From Colwellia sp. MB3u-45 (GTDB taxonomy: Bacteria; Pseudomonadota; Gammaproteobacteria; Enterobacterales; Alteromonadaceae), in assembly GCF_014077005.1 (NCBI RefSeq), contig NZ_JACGVC010000044.1, positions 62,001 through 126,000 on the forward strand: a stretch of 64,000 nt of DNA, written 5' to 3'. The stretch's first letter is position 1. Each line of letters starts with the position of its first letter. The notes beneath the pieces were generated by a model. That model was not told where the DNA came from. It saw nothing but the letters and a program-made list of their open reading frames with translations, and ran no database searches. The position numbers and the translations under genes are program-made. Below, piece by piece: positions 1-8,814 of this stretch.

Positions 1-672
1 AATGACTAACTTAGAAGAATTAATCGATGCGGTTTCTAGGTAAGCTTCAAACGAGCTTGGCGACTCTTTGCCGGCAATATCAGACATTGAGCGAATCACC
101 ACAAAAGGAATATTAAACTGATGGCAGGTATGTGCAATAGCAGCTCCTTCCATTTCCACTGCGGCCATAGTGGGGAAATTAGCCCTAGCTTTGGCAATGT
201 CTTCATCTTTAGTCATAAAGGTATCACCTGTGGTGATTAAGCCAACCAAAGTTTTCACATTATCAAGTGAGCTTATACCCACTTTTGCCGCGGCAACAAG
301 TTCAGGGTGGGGAATATAGGCCGGCGGGTTAGCCGGTAATTGACCTATTTCATAACCGAAAGCGGTCACGTCAACATCGTGGTAACGCAGCTCTGAGCTG
401 ATGACAATATCACCCACTTTAAGTGCTTGGTCAAAACCACCAGCAGAGCCGGTATTAACCACGTAATCGGGCTGAAATTTATCAATAAGTATCGCGGTTG
501 CTAAGGCGGCCGCCACTTTGCCAATACCTGATTGCACAATAACTACGTCAGAGCCATTTAACTGCCCTTGATAAAATGTGTATCCAGCATGCGTGGATGT
601 TTGGCCATTGACTAACTTTGCTTTTAAAATTGCAACTTCTGGCTCCATTGCGCCGATAATGCCTGCTTTCAT
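1..672 (-). CDS. mtnN: 5'-methylthioadenosine/S-adenosylhomocysteine nucleosidase (3' end cut by window)
   Basis: This enzyme cleaves adenine from methylthioadenosine, S-adenosylhomocysteine and 5'-deoxyadenosine in methionine salvage and autoinducer-2 metabolism. The N-terminus [13 protein letters not shown] matches the family start and carries the general-base Glu12. Downstream are the VEMEGAA motif, with the substrate-binding Glu, and RSMSDIAG, with the catalytic Asp. The 224 codons present cover nearly the whole usual length of about 230 residues, so only a few C-terminal codons lie beyond base 1. The start is the ATG read from 672 leftwards. It is the last gene seen on the minus strand at this edge. 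Confidence 0.93.
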   Translation of the reverse strand, partial: MKAGIIGAMEPEVAILKAKLVNGQTSTHAGYTFYQGQLNGSDVVIVQSGIGKVAAALATAILIDKFQPDYVVNTGSAGGFDQALKVGDIVISSELRYHDVDVTAFGYEIGQLPANPPAYIPHPELVAAAKVGISSLDNVKTLVGLITTGDTFMTKDEDIAKARANFPTMAAVEMEGAAIAHTCHQFNIPFVVIRSMSDIAGKESPSSFEAYLETASINSSKLVI

Positions 673-864
673 TAACTTTTATCCTGTAAAGATTTTAGCG
701 AACAGATTTCGCCAAGGTTTATGGGCGGATTATAGCGCGACTTGCGCATAAAATCTTTTAACAATATTTGAAAATAGTATAGCGCTTATCAAGTCTTGCG
801 CCTTCAGCTGATTTCTTCGTTTAACGCTGAAATCAGCGCTTTAAGTGGAGCCGGTAGTTATCAA

Positions 865-891
865 CAAAAAAGCAGACAACAATGTCTGCTT
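865..891 (-). terminator. Rho-independent terminator after the DUF2726 gene
   Basis: Arms 870-878 and 883-891 form a 9-bp stem around the loop ACAA. Read on the minus strand the stem is followed by a run of six T (866-871 on the plus strand). It lies about 40 bp past the stop of the DUF2726 gene, which is where its transcript should end. Confidence 0.75.
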
Positions 892-931
892 GAGTTTTAT
901 TTAGCACCACATACCCAGGCAATAAATAAAC

Positions 932-1597
932 TTAGTGAGGTAATGCCGCAACTTGAGCAGAAGAAACCTGTCTAGCCATGGCGGGCGTATCTTTTGCCAA
1001 CATTGCTTGCGCGGCTGAAGAGGTGAATACACCGGATGGTTTTGGACGCGCTTTCACTAAAGGCGCAGGAATAATTCGACCTTTCACTTTTGGTGCCTGT
1101 GTAGGTGCATTATTACCTAATATCCGGCTATTAATACAGCTGCGAATTTCATCGATAGTGTAATTGGCTTTCACTTTTATACGAATATGTGGAATGGCTG
1201 CGGCTTCAAGTGTACCGCTAACAAACCAGTCTTTTTTAATCTTGTAGCCTTTACCTTGGGTGTCAACTAAATCAATGACGCCGAGTAATTTCATGCTATC
1301 GCGTTCACAAATAACAAAATCTAAATATTTGCTATTAGCATTATTTGTTGCTGTTTGGCCTGCTCGATTTGATACGCCATTGCGAATGCTAACAATATCG
1401 GCAAGTTTAACGCGATTAATAATGCGATACCTTGAGCCCATTGCTTGCTCAACCAGGTTTTGAAAGTTTTTTTCTGCGGGCGTAAACAGGGCAGTTTTAC
1501 GATCGAAAGGAAAGGGGAAACTATTATCGTTTAAGCGGCTAACAAGCACACCAACAATAACAATTAGGCTGATCATGGCAAATAGAATGAGTTCCAT
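932..1597 (-). CDS. DUF2726 domain protein with an N-terminal membrane anchor
   Basis: The product is about 221 residues. A hydrophobic N-terminal segment (roughly residues 1-20) should anchor it in the inner membrane. A DUF2726-type domain follows (roughly 40-160), recognised from the TPAEKNF start, the DFVICE strand and the LGVIDL strand. The C-terminus is Ala/Pro/Lys-rich and probably disordered. Function is unknown; the fold is thought to be nuclease- or topoisomerase-like, but I see no proven catalytic set. An ATG two codons upstream (1603) sits directly on the GGAG. The ATG at 1597 has the proper 6-nt spacing and is preferred. Confidence 0.78.
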   Translation of the reverse strand: MELILFAMISLIVIVGVLVSRLNDNSFPFPFDRKTALFTPAEKNFQNLVEQAMGSRYRIINRVKLADIVSIRNGVSNRAGQTATNNANSKYLDFVICERDSMKLLGVIDLVDTQGKGYKIKKDWFVSGTLEAAAIPHIRIKVKANYTIDEIRSCINSRILGNNAPTQAPKVKGRIIPAPLVKARPKPSGVFTSSAAQAMLAKDTPAMARQVSSAQVAALPH

Positions 1598-1779
1598 ATA
1601 CATCTCCGGCAGTTCAATTTTTTGACGTTTATCTTAGTTAGCTAGATAAAGCAAAAAATGAGCCAGAGATGGTGTTATCTGCTGAGTAGTGCATTAATAA
1701 AATTAACTACAGTTAAAGTGGCAAGCAACTCACTGATTTACAATGTTTTATTTTAATTTCTTCACTTATATTACTTGTA

Positions 1780-2412
1780 CTACTTTGGGTACTTAGCTTC
1801 TAATGCGACATAAAGTTGTTGCTGGAAATCAACCGCACTGGCGTCTAGAGTATTAACTAAGTTTGCTAACACTTCGTTATCTTCACCACCAGGCCAAATT
1901 TTAATATAGCTACCTTCTTTATAACCGTGATCTTGACGGAAGAAATTCAAGGTGTTTTTACCCACATATTGACGAAACAGCTCGTTTAAATCCATCGACA
2001 TTAAGCGCATGCAGTCCGCCAATGCTAAGGCATCAAAGGCTTTATCACTAAGGGCTTTCGATGCCAAGGCTTCTAAAGCAATTTTGAAATCTTGCTCGCC
2101 ACTGTTTTGGCCTAATTCAGTGGCTAAGGTCTGGCTAATGTCTTCAATTGAGTCGCCAGTCATTAAGCGTAAACTTAAGCCAAAATGAAAAATATCAACC
2201 AGTTCTAATTGTACTTGTGCAATGTCAATTTCTTGGTGTTTCCACCACTTCCAACCATGGTGATCTAGCATTTCTGCACATTCAACCCAAATGGCACGAT
2301 ACCATTCATAATTGTTATCTCGCCAGGTTTCGCTAACCCGTGAATTCATCGCATCTTGCATTGATAACATTTGTGTAATTTGGTTTTTTGCGGTGCTAAG
2401 TGAATCGCTCAT
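1780..2412 (-). CDS. Dimeric (all-alpha) dUTP diphosphatase
   Basis: It hydrolyses dUTP to dUMP and pyrophosphate, keeping uracil out of DNA and feeding thymidylate synthesis. The protein is 210 residues and predicted all-helical. It carries the all-alpha NTP pyrophosphatase metal-binding pattern: Glu44 and Glu47 (the ECAE stretch), then Glu70 and Asp73 (ELVD). The tryptophan-rich WKWWKH segment after the first pair is typical of the dUTPase_2 family. The ATG at 2412 has a GAGAC ribosome site. A longer reading from a TTG at 2442 adds ten residues with no support. It stands alone, divergent from the DUF2956 gene. Confidence 0.85.
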   Translation of the reverse strand: MSDSLSTAKNQITQMLSMQDAMNSRVSETWRDNNYEWYRAIWVECAEMLDHHGWKWWKHQEIDIAQVQLELVDIFHFGLSLRLMTGDSIEDISQTLATELGQNSGEQDFKIALEALASKALSDKAFDALALADCMRLMSMDLNELFRQYVGKNTLNFFRQDHGYKEGSYIKIWPGGEDNEVLANLVNTLDASAVDFQQQLYVALEAKYPK

Positions 2413-2565
2413 GCTTGTCTCTATATTATAGGTATTAATCAAATTAGTTGCCGATAGTTTACCGCAGCAACCATAAACTAATACGCTTTGTGGTTAAAGT
2501 ATTGTGTTAATAATGGCATTATACAATCATTAGATAATGATTAAAAATAATTAAGGAGTCTAACT

Positions 2566-2907
2566 TTGACAGCTCAAGTGACAACAAAAGTGTCCAACGA
2601 AGTACAAAATGAAGCGTTACGTGTTGCTAAAGGCATGCAAAAAAAAGCACAAACCAAAGAGCAAACAAAATTGATTGCTCAGGGCATTGAAAAAGGCATC
2701 AGTGAATATAAGAAGCAACAAAAAGTTAAGGGCCGCGAGCGCGACAAGCAACGTAAAAAAACAGTTGCAGCGAAAGCGAATGAATCAACAGAGACAATAG
2801 CTACCGAAAGCATTAAACCAGAAAGCTCAGCTAACAGCGCTAGAGCACTATCGGCTTTACCTTGGTTACTGTTATTGGTGAGCTGGGCTTACTTTCTTTT
2901 GCTGTAA
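2566..2907 (+). CDS. DUF2956 family small membrane-anchored protein
   Basis: The 113-residue protein has a very basic helical N-terminal part with the family's conserved core, roughly residues 22-52 (KGMQKKAQTKEQTKLIAQGI and the YKKQQK stretch). A polar linker follows, then one C-terminal membrane helix (about 97-112), suggesting a tail-anchored protein with a cytoplasmic basic domain. Function is unknown. Translation starts at TTG 2566: a strong AAGGAG at 2553-2558 stands 7 nt upstream and there is no suitable ATG. The family is found in Vibrio, Shewanella and relatives. Confidence 0.78.
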   Translation: MTAQVTTKVSNEVQNEALRVAKGMQKKAQTKEQTKLIAQGIEKGISEYKKQQKVKGRERDKQRKKTVAAKANESTETIATESIKPESSANSARALSALPWLLLLVSWAYFLLL

Positions 2908-2917
2908 ACCAGTGACC

Positions 2918-2949
2918 AGCAGATGAGTGTTTTAGTCATATCATCTGCT
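2918..2949. repeat. Inverted repeat after the DUF2956 gene, possible weak terminator
   Basis: Arms 2918-2926 and 2941-2949 are perfectly complementary over 9 bp with a 14-nt loop, 10 bp past the DUF2956 stop. There is no T-run on either strand, so termination is only a guess. Confidence 0.4.
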
Positions 2950-3034
2950 TACATTACCGGCTTTGCTAGGTTAAACCAATTTCATTAATTAGGTGGTCTA
3001 CTTTATACGCAGGAAAAATGGCCAAATATAAGGC

Positions 3035-3073
3035 ATTTATTTAATAACTAGTTGTTCTAATTATTAAATAAAT
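3035..3073. repeat. AT-only 13-bp inverted repeat
   Basis: Arms 3035-3047 and 3061-3073 are perfectly complementary, made only of A and T, with a 13-nt loop. The repeat lies 60 bp past the end of the outer-membrane protein gene and could end its transcript. It lacks the GC-rich stem of a standard terminator. Confidence 0.4.
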
Positions 3074-3132
3074 AACGCAGTAGTGGGTTATTTTAACCAG
3101 TAAAAATGATCAGATAATTAGTGAGATTGGTA

Positions 3133-4515
3133 TTAATACTGATAACGCACGCGTAACCAAGCATTGCTATTATCTTGATGTTGGCCAAAAAAAGAATACT
3201 CATGTCGGCCAAAAAATACATTAGCGCCAGCACTGAATAACCATTGGTCATTATATTGATAATTAACGGCAGGTTTAACATAACCGTCTTTATCGCTAGG
3301 CGAATAAAAAGTAAAGAGTGAATAAAGCAGTGTTTGTCGTTGCGCGCGATAGCTTAAACGCAGGGTTAATAAGTGGCGATTTTCAGCCACTAATTGCTCA
3401 GGCACTAGGCTATTATCAACTAAAGCTTGATAATGCTTAGTGCGCTCTAGGTAATATTGCAGGCCGGCGGTGAAATTTTTCGCTAGCTCGCGCTCATAAC
3501 CTATTAACAATCTGTGTTGGCCATTGGCGATCAGATCCTTATCTCCGTGCTGATCTTCAATGCTATTATACGTAGCGTATTCAAAGTTGACGATGCCGCC
3601 TTTAAACGGCGCTAAAGCACTAACGCCCCATGAATTTAGCCTTGGAAAATAAGCTTGGTTTTGGCTTTGGCTTGAAGAGGGATTCCCCCCTAGGTTTTCT
3701 ACTAAGGTTTTACTGCCCACAGGTGTTGGCCAAAAGCCTTGATAACCATAAAGTGAAAACTCAACATCATTAATACGGGTTTTTAAGCGAGCAGACCATT
3801 GTGCTTTATTGGTTCTATTGACGGAAAAACCTTGTTCTGGCGCGACTATTTGCTGTGCTTGTGGCAAATAAAATGAGAAACGTTCGCCAGTAATATAGTT
3901 ATCAGGGGTGAATTCTGGTGTCCATACTAAGCTGAAATTAACTTGGTTAAAAAACCAGTTACTTCTAACACTGTTCGATGGCGCTTTTAAGTATTCATCG
4001 GCTCGGCCAGAAAAAAAAGACTGCCAATCTTTAGCAAATAAATCATTGAGAAACAGATAGTCGCCAGTGCCCCAAGTCAGTACTTGCCTACCCGCTTTTA
4101 TATCAACAAAACTAAACGGGCTAGCGCTAATGCTCAGTTCTCGGGTGTGAAAAATGGTTTTGGCCAATACAGCATCATAGTAGCTGTCAAGTTTACCACT
4201 GGCCTCGAAAAGTTCATGGCTATAATCGAGATTGACTCTGGCGCTAATCTCATTCAGTGACGCGCTATTTTCGACCATATTACTTTGTAAAAACTGTCCA
4301 TAGCCAGCCTCAACAAAACCGGTTAACTGCCATGGTGACGGAGGTGGCGCTTTGACCCAGGACTCTGCCCATTCATCACTAGAGTCAGTTGTCTGCTGCA
4401 CCTTGGTTATATTTTCATTATTAGCCATAGCAGAGGTATTAGCTAAAATTAGCAGACAAGGTAGCAGCGTATGGCATAAAAACCTTTTGCTTAATAAACT
4501 ATTATTAATGGTCAT
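3133..4515 (-). CDS. Predicted outer-membrane beta-barrel protein of the MMPL/LolA-like cluster
   Basis: The product is 460 residues, starting with a signal peptide that ends near TSAMA (about residue 32). The mature part shows many alternating amphipathic strands. It ends with YQY, the aromatic C-terminus that the Bam machinery recognises in outer-membrane barrels. GRQVLTWG resembles motifs of DUF1302-type and porin-like barrels, but I cannot assign a family firmly. It is the third gene of the minus-strand set after the MMPL exporter and the LolA-like gene, with a 174-bp gap before it. A role as the outer-membrane end of an envelope transport route is inferred. GTG 4518 directly precedes the chosen ATG. 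Confidence 0.65.
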   Translation of the reverse strand: MTINNSLLSKRFLCHTLLPCLLILANTSAMANNENITKVQQTTDSSDEWAESWVKAPPPSPWQLTGFVEAGYGQFLQSNMVENSASLNEISARVNLDYSHELFEASGKLDSYYDAVLAKTIFHTRELSISASPFSFVDIKAGRQVLTWGTGDYLFLNDLFAKDWQSFFSGRADEYLKAPSNSVRSNWFFNQVNFSLVWTPEFTPDNYITGERFSFYLPQAQQIVAPEQGFSVNRTNKAQWSARLKTRINDVEFSLYGYQGFWPTPVGSKTLVENLGGNPSSSQSQNQAYFPRLNSWGVSALAPFKGGIVNFEYATYNSIEDQHGDKDLIANGQHRLLIGYERELAKNFTAGLQYYLERTKHYQALVDNSLVPEQLVAENRHLLTLRLSYRAQRQTLLYSLFTFYSPSDKDGYVKPAVNYQYNDQWLFSAGANVFFGRHEYSFFGQHQDNSNAWLRVRYQY

Positions 4516-4689
4516 CACCTTCTTTAAATTAATCGTTTTGTCTTTAGCGCCTTATTATTTGCCTCTAAGGAGATAATGAATAGCGGCCGTTCACCTTTAT
4601 GCCGTCAACTTTTCGGGCTAAAATCTGACTAACCATATTACCTGTGCGAATGGCATAGGCATGATGGTGTTAGGTAAATAGTTTAGCTA

Positions 4690-5565
4690 TTATTCTAACC
4701 AAGCTTTAGGTGGCGTGCGCATGCTACGCTCACTAAAAATATTGTCAGGTAAGCCCAGGTTATATTTAACGTGTCGAAATTGCATTTCGGTATAGCTATT
4801 ATTGCTTAGGTTGGTAATACGTGATTTCATCACGGTGGCGATACCGTCAATGTCTTTGACTTGCAGTACCGTCATTTTGCGTGCTGCTTGATTGCTTTGG
4901 TCGAAATAGATAGTCTCAATCGGTAAAAAATTAGCTTTATCAATTTTCACTGTGTAGCGACTAAACTCGACACTTTGTCGATCTTTTGCTACCGCGTTAA
5001 TCAGGTAGCTGTCTTTATCTTCGCTGACTAAGGTAAAGTTGTCTTCTTTAGGATTGCGGCCAGAAACATCTTCATAATAAAAATGTGAACCAACAAAAGA
5101 CGTGCGTTTATCGCCAGCAGAAATACGTTTTACTAGATCGAGTGCCGGTAAAAATAACCAGCGATTGTCATCAGATTCAAGTTGTTTTTCGACGCGAAAT
5201 ACTGTGTCTTTGACATTGCTTGGCTGGGAAAAAAACACCAACATATTTTGATCACCCAGATCTTTTTCATCTTTGCGTAAAATGGTGAATTGGCGCATTT
5301 GGCGGTTACCGTTTTCATCAACAATAATCATCCGTGCTTCAGCGCTGCCATCGTCACCGGCATAATATGAAGCAAGGTTGGCTTGATCGATAATATCGCG
5401 CACTGGTTTTGTTGTGACCTTTGTCGTAGCACTTTCATTGGCTAGCGTCTTAGGTTCTGCGGCCTGTAAGGTAAAGTTAGTTGCTAACAATAAGCTAAAC
5501 GACAAGGCGATTTGGCCACTAACTTTTGCTGCTTTTATTAGATGATTACTTAGGTTAATGCTCAT
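4690..5565 (-). CDS. LolA-like outer membrane lipoprotein-sorting protein
   Basis: The 291-residue exported protein has a signal peptide of about 36 residues ending at LQAA. Its mature domain resembles the LolA_like family, annotated as outer membrane lipoprotein-sorting protein, recognised from SYYAGDDGSAEARM, the MLVFF strand and the DNRWLFLPAL segment. Such domains form a half-barrel that carries lipid or acyl groups across the periplasm. It is not the housekeeping LolA: it lies 10 bp after the MMPL exporter gene and before the outer-membrane barrel gene, implying a shared cargo. An AGGA site precedes the ATG at 5565. The cargo cannot be told from sequence. Confidence 0.8.
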   Translation of the reverse strand: MSINLSNHLIKAAKVSGQIALSFSLLLATNFTLQAAEPKTLANESATTKVTTKPVRDIIDQANLASYYAGDDGSAEARMIIVDENGNRQMRQFTILRKDEKDLGDQNMLVFFSQPSNVKDTVFRVEKQLESDDNRWLFLPALDLVKRISAGDKRTSFVGSHFYYEDVSGRNPKEDNFTLVSEDKDSYLINAVAKDRQSVEFSRYTVKIDKANFLPIETIYFDQSNQAARKMTVLQVKDIDGIATVMKSRITNLSNNSYTEMQFRHVKYNLGLPDNIFSERSMRTPPKAWLE

Positions 5566-5575
5566 CAGGGTGTCC

Positions 5576-8179
5576 TTATGATTGTGCTAAATTTTTTGTA
5601 GTTGTAGTCTTAGCCTTATTACGCCGAGCTAATAGTGTCAGTATCGCCGGTAGTAATACTAAGGTGACTAAGGCGGATAAAATCATGATGCTGGCTAAGA
5701 AAAAGCCCACCGTGATATAGGGCATCAGTGGCGATAATAATAGTGGCGTAAAACCAATAGCAATAACAATGGCATTGCGGGCGATAGCGCGGCTAGGTTC
5801 TTGAAACATAGCTTGTAATGCCAAACTTAGGCTTTGCTTTTCAATTTCAAGTTCGCGCACACGCTGAAGAAAATGAATGGCGAAATCAATAGATAAGCCC
5901 AGTGTTAATGCTGAAAGCACCGCGATAGGCATATCATAAGCTTTGCCAAACCAGCCCACTAATCCGTAGATCATGGTGATGGTAAAGGTTAGGGGTAGCA
6001 TGGCTAATATGCCATATTTTATCGATCTAAAGAGTAGCACCATAATAAAAAATACCACAACAAATGATGACAGCAGGCTATCGATCATGCCGCTGACCAT
6101 GGCGTCTTGCCAAACAACATTGAGGTATGACTTACCGGCCCATTGATGCTGAACGTCGATAGGCGGTGGATTGGTAACTATGTAGTCGTCTAACCAACTC
6201 ACCACGCTAGCCATATGCTGATTATCGCCACTGCTCATTTGTAGCCATAAAAGTGTCCGTTGATAATCTTGGCTAACAAAGTGTGATAGATCTTGTGGGC
6301 GATGAGACGATTGAAATTGCAATAAGGTTTGTGCGACACCATTACTGCTACTAGGAATAGCAAAGTCTTTATCGTCACCTGAGTTTAATTCACGGTTAAC
6401 GGTACTAATGATATCGGTCAAACTATTAACCTTGCCAACATCGCCTGCATTGACAATAGCGCTTTGTAATGTGGCGAGCCAATTAAGCATCTCAGGGTCG
6501 GTAAATATTTTTTGGGCATTGTTCGCTTGCGCGCTGATCTTATAAAGTTGTTCAAGCCAAGGTTGCTCTAGCGCGCTTGCGCTAAAGCGAAAGTCATCAA
6601 GCTGTATTAATAAATCTTGCGTGAAAAAACTGACTTTCTCACGGCTATTATGCTTTACCCACTGTTTATAACGTTCTGCAATAGTGGTTTTTGCTTCGCT
6701 CTCATTAGCACCGTCAAGTATTTCCCTAAAGCTATTAAGGGCGGTTTGTGGTGGAGGTTGGTTATTACTAAACACTATCCATGCATCATAGGTCCCAGCA
6801 AAGTGTTGATTAAGGACTTTATCAGCGATACGAATTTCATGATCCGCTTTAAACCAATTCACTGGATTGTCATTAATGATAATGCGGTTCACACCAACTA
6901 GGCTGACCGCAAATAAAGCGATAAAAGCGATCAAAATAAGTTTGCCTCGTTTAACTGAAAAAGCGCCTAATTTCTCTAGGCTGGTGGCTAATTGACCTTT
7001 TTGCTCCATCAGTGCGATAGCGCGCTGTAATTTGGCTAAGGTTTCAGGCTTCATGCGGGCGATATAGGCAGGGATATAGGTAATGGTTAAAACAAAGGCT
7101 AATAAAATGCCAGTACCGATAAAGGCGCCAAAAACTTTTACCGGTGGAATAGGGGTTAACATCAAGGAATAAAAGCCAACGGCAGAGGTAATTGAGGTAA
7201 ATAGCATGGGTTTATATAAATGCCCCATCACTTTTTTAATGGTTTTTGACCCGTCATCACCAGCTTTAAAACGATCGGCAAATTCTGATAAAATGTGCAC
7301 AGAATCAACCACGGCAATTGGCATCAAAAATATTGCGATCATCGAAGACATAATATGAACGGTAAAACCTAAGCCAATTAAGCTGCCCATGATAATTAAT
7401 ACTGTTGCCATAGCCACCACCATAGGGGCAATGATCAAGGCAAAATTGCGAAAGAAAAACCACAGTAATAAAAATATCGCTAAACCCGCTAATGGCGCCG
7501 CGACACCCATCTGAACAAACATTTCGTAGCCAAATTGGTCTTCAGCCACGGGTAAACCTGTGATGTGAATGGCTAAATCATCTTGCTCAAGGGCGCTGAT
7601 ATTAGCGGCTAAGTGACGAATTTGTTCAGCAATAATGTAGCTTTGATCTTTGGCGATAATGGGCACATAAATGGCGACCGCTTTGTTGTCGCCAGAGACT
7701 AAGGTGTTGTTCAGCATGGGTAAACGTTTAACTGCTTGCTGAATGTCTTGGCTTGCTTTAAGTGTAGTTGGCGCTTGTTTCATCAGGTATTCAAATAAAA
7801 TACCTTGGTTAACACCTTGCTCATTAGTTAACTGGCGAATATTGTCGACCACATTGAGCGATAGTAGGTCTTGTTTAATTACGCCATCAAGTTGCAGGAT
7901 TTGGTTAGTTAATTGCTCAACAACGCTTAAGATTTCAGGCGTAAAGACAGTATTTTTACTGACTAAACCAACGACAATCATATCGCGCATCAGAAAGTCA
8001 GTTTTTATTTGATTGTGAAATACCCGCGCCGGTGCATCTTGGCTGAGCATATTTTCAGGATCGGTATCAATAGCTATTTGGGGTAGCATAGCCACACTCA
8101 ATAGTGTGATCAGCAATAGTAAGCTATAGATAACTTTTGGCTTTGCAATGGCAAAGTTTAATACGCGTTGGTAGTTCAA
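5576..8179 (-). CDS. MMPL/RND-superfamily exporter
   Basis: The 867-residue inner-membrane transporter is made of two similar halves. Each has one leading membrane helix, a large periplasmic loop, and a block of about five helices (roughly residues 222-372 and 700-855). The sterol-sensing-like stretch with AVVDSVHIL in the first half and LGLSIDFAIHFL in the second carries the charged residues used for proton coupling. This architecture is that of HpnN- and MmpL-type exporters of lipids and other hydrophobic molecules. It is the first gene of the minus-strand cluster, controlled from the 8180-8338 region shared with the ArsR-type regulator. The substrate is unknown. Confidence 0.88.
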   Translation of the reverse strand: MNYQRVLNFAIAKPKVIYSLLLLITLLSVAMLPQIAIDTDPENMLSQDAPARVFHNQIKTDFLMRDMIVVGLVSKNTVFTPEILSVVEQLTNQILQLDGVIKQDLLSLNVVDNIRQLTNEQGVNQGILFEYLMKQAPTTLKASQDIQQAVKRLPMLNNTLVSGDNKAVAIYVPIIAKDQSYIIAEQIRHLAANISALEQDDLAIHITGLPVAEDQFGYEMFVQMGVAAPLAGLAIFLLLWFFFRNFALIIAPMVVAMATVLIIMGSLIGLGFTVHIMSSMIAIFLMPIAVVDSVHILSEFADRFKAGDDGSKTIKKVMGHLYKPMLFTSITSAVGFYSLMLTPIPPVKVFGAFIGTGILLAFVLTITYIPAYIARMKPETLAKLQRAIALMEQKGQLATSLEKLGAFSVKRGKLILIAFIALFAVSLVGVNRIIINDNPVNWFKADHEIRIADKVLNQHFAGTYDAWIVFSNNQPPPQTALNSFREILDGANESEAKTTIAERYKQWVKHNSREKVSFFTQDLLIQLDDFRFSASALEQPWLEQLYKISAQANNAQKIFTDPEMLNWLATLQSAIVNAGDVGKVNSLTDIISTVNRELNSGDDKDFAIPSSSNGVAQTLLQFQSSHRPQDLSHFVSQDYQRTLLWLQMSSGDNQHMASVVSWLDDYIVTNPPPIDVQHQWAGKSYLNVVWQDAMVSGMIDSLLSSFVVVFFIMVLLFRSIKYGILAMLPLTFTITMIYGLVGWFGKAYDMPIAVLSALTLGLSIDFAIHFLQRVRELEIEKQSLSLALQAMFQEPSRAIARNAIVIAIGFTPLLLSPLMPYITVGFFLASIMILSALVTLVLLPAILTLLARRNKAKTTTTKNLAQS

Positions 8180-8194
8180 AATGCTTCCTCGTCT

Positions 8195-8218
8195 ACGTTA
8201 TAACATTCATTATAACGT
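8195..8218. promoter_or_regulatory. Palindromic candidate operator between the exporter and the ArsR-type gene
   Basis: Arms 8195-8203 (ACGTTATAA) and 8210-8218 (TTATAACGT) are a perfect 9-bp inverted repeat with a 6-bp spacer. The site lies 16-39 bp upstream of the exporter start and 121 bp upstream of the regulator start. AT-rich dyads of this size are the usual targets of ArsR/SmtB dimers. Binding by the adjacent regulator is an inference from position. Confidence 0.55.
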
Positions 8219-8338
8219 TAAGGTATATTAGAAAAATGTAATGTACTTTTATATTAGCAGTATCTAATGTAATATCCAACTATAAATAACTTTACGCGAT
8301 AAAATGATTTTTTTGCGATAATGAATAGCGAGTAATAA

Positions 8339-8650
8339 ATGGCCGAGTTAGCCGCAATTGATATAAAAGAAATGCGTAATAATGCTTCGCAAGCTGCGGA
8401 CTTATTGAAAGCAATGAGTAATGAACATCGGCTGTTGATTTTATGTCATTTGGGCGAAAAGGAAATGTCGGTGAATGAACTGAATAATTTTGTCGATTTG
8501 AGCCAATCAAGCTTATCGCAACATTTAGCTAGATTACGTCAAGATAATTTAGTTAAAACGCGACGCGAATCACAAACCATATTTTACAGTATCGCCAACC
8601 TTTCAGTGGTGAAACTAATTAACTTGTTACATAGTGAATTTTGCGCATAA
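8339..8650 (+). CDS. HlyU/BigR-like ArsR-family transcriptional regulator with a cysteine pair
   Basis: The 103-residue winged-helix dimer shows the ArsR core: LLKAMSNEHRLLIL (helix 2), then the recognition helix SQSSLSQHLARLR, then the wing ending at TIFYSI. It closely resembles Vibrio HlyU in my memory of that protein. It has Cys36 (ILCHL) and Cys102 (EFCA), the same 66-residue separation as the HlyU pair at 38 and 104. That pair forms a disulfide and is related to the persulfide-sensing pair of BigR and SqrR. The metal-binding ELCVCDL motif is absent. Divergence from the MMPL/LolA-like cluster suggests redox- or sulfide-responsive control. ATG 8339 has a weak ribosome site; Met12 is an alternative start. 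Confidence 0.82.
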   Translation: MAELAAIDIKEMRNNASQAADLLKAMSNEHRLLILCHLGEKEMSVNELNNFVDLSQSSLSQHLARLRQDNLVKTRRESQTIFYSIANLSVVKLINLLHSEFCA

Positions 8651-8658
8651 ATTTTAAT

Positions 8659-8710
8659 AAGCTCAGTATTTAAGCTCAGTATTTAAGCCCAGTATTTAAA
8701 CTCAGTACTA
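8659..8710. repeat. 13-bp tandem repeat, four copies
   Basis: Four copies of a 13-bp unit, consensus AAGCTCAGTATTT, run end to end at 8659-8671, 8672-8684, 8685-8697 and 8698-8710. The first two are identical and the last two diverge slightly. They start 8 bp after the regulator stop. No function is evident. Confidence 0.7.
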
Positions 8711-8774
8711 AAAATCACACGCGAAAGCTTAAGCACTAAAACTTAAGCTCTAGCCCTCAAGCCCTAAAAATCAG

Positions 8775-8814
8775 GCACTAAGATAGGACAATAAAAAATG
8801 TCCTATCTTAGTGC
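8775..8814. terminator. Strong hairpin between converging genes, probable bidirectional terminator
   Basis: Arms 8775-8790 and 8799-8814 are perfectly complementary over 16 bp around an 8-nt A-rich loop. The right arm ends on the stop codon of the GlxA-type gene. Its place between converging genes suits a shared terminator. The usual T-run outside the stem is missing. Confidence 0.6.
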
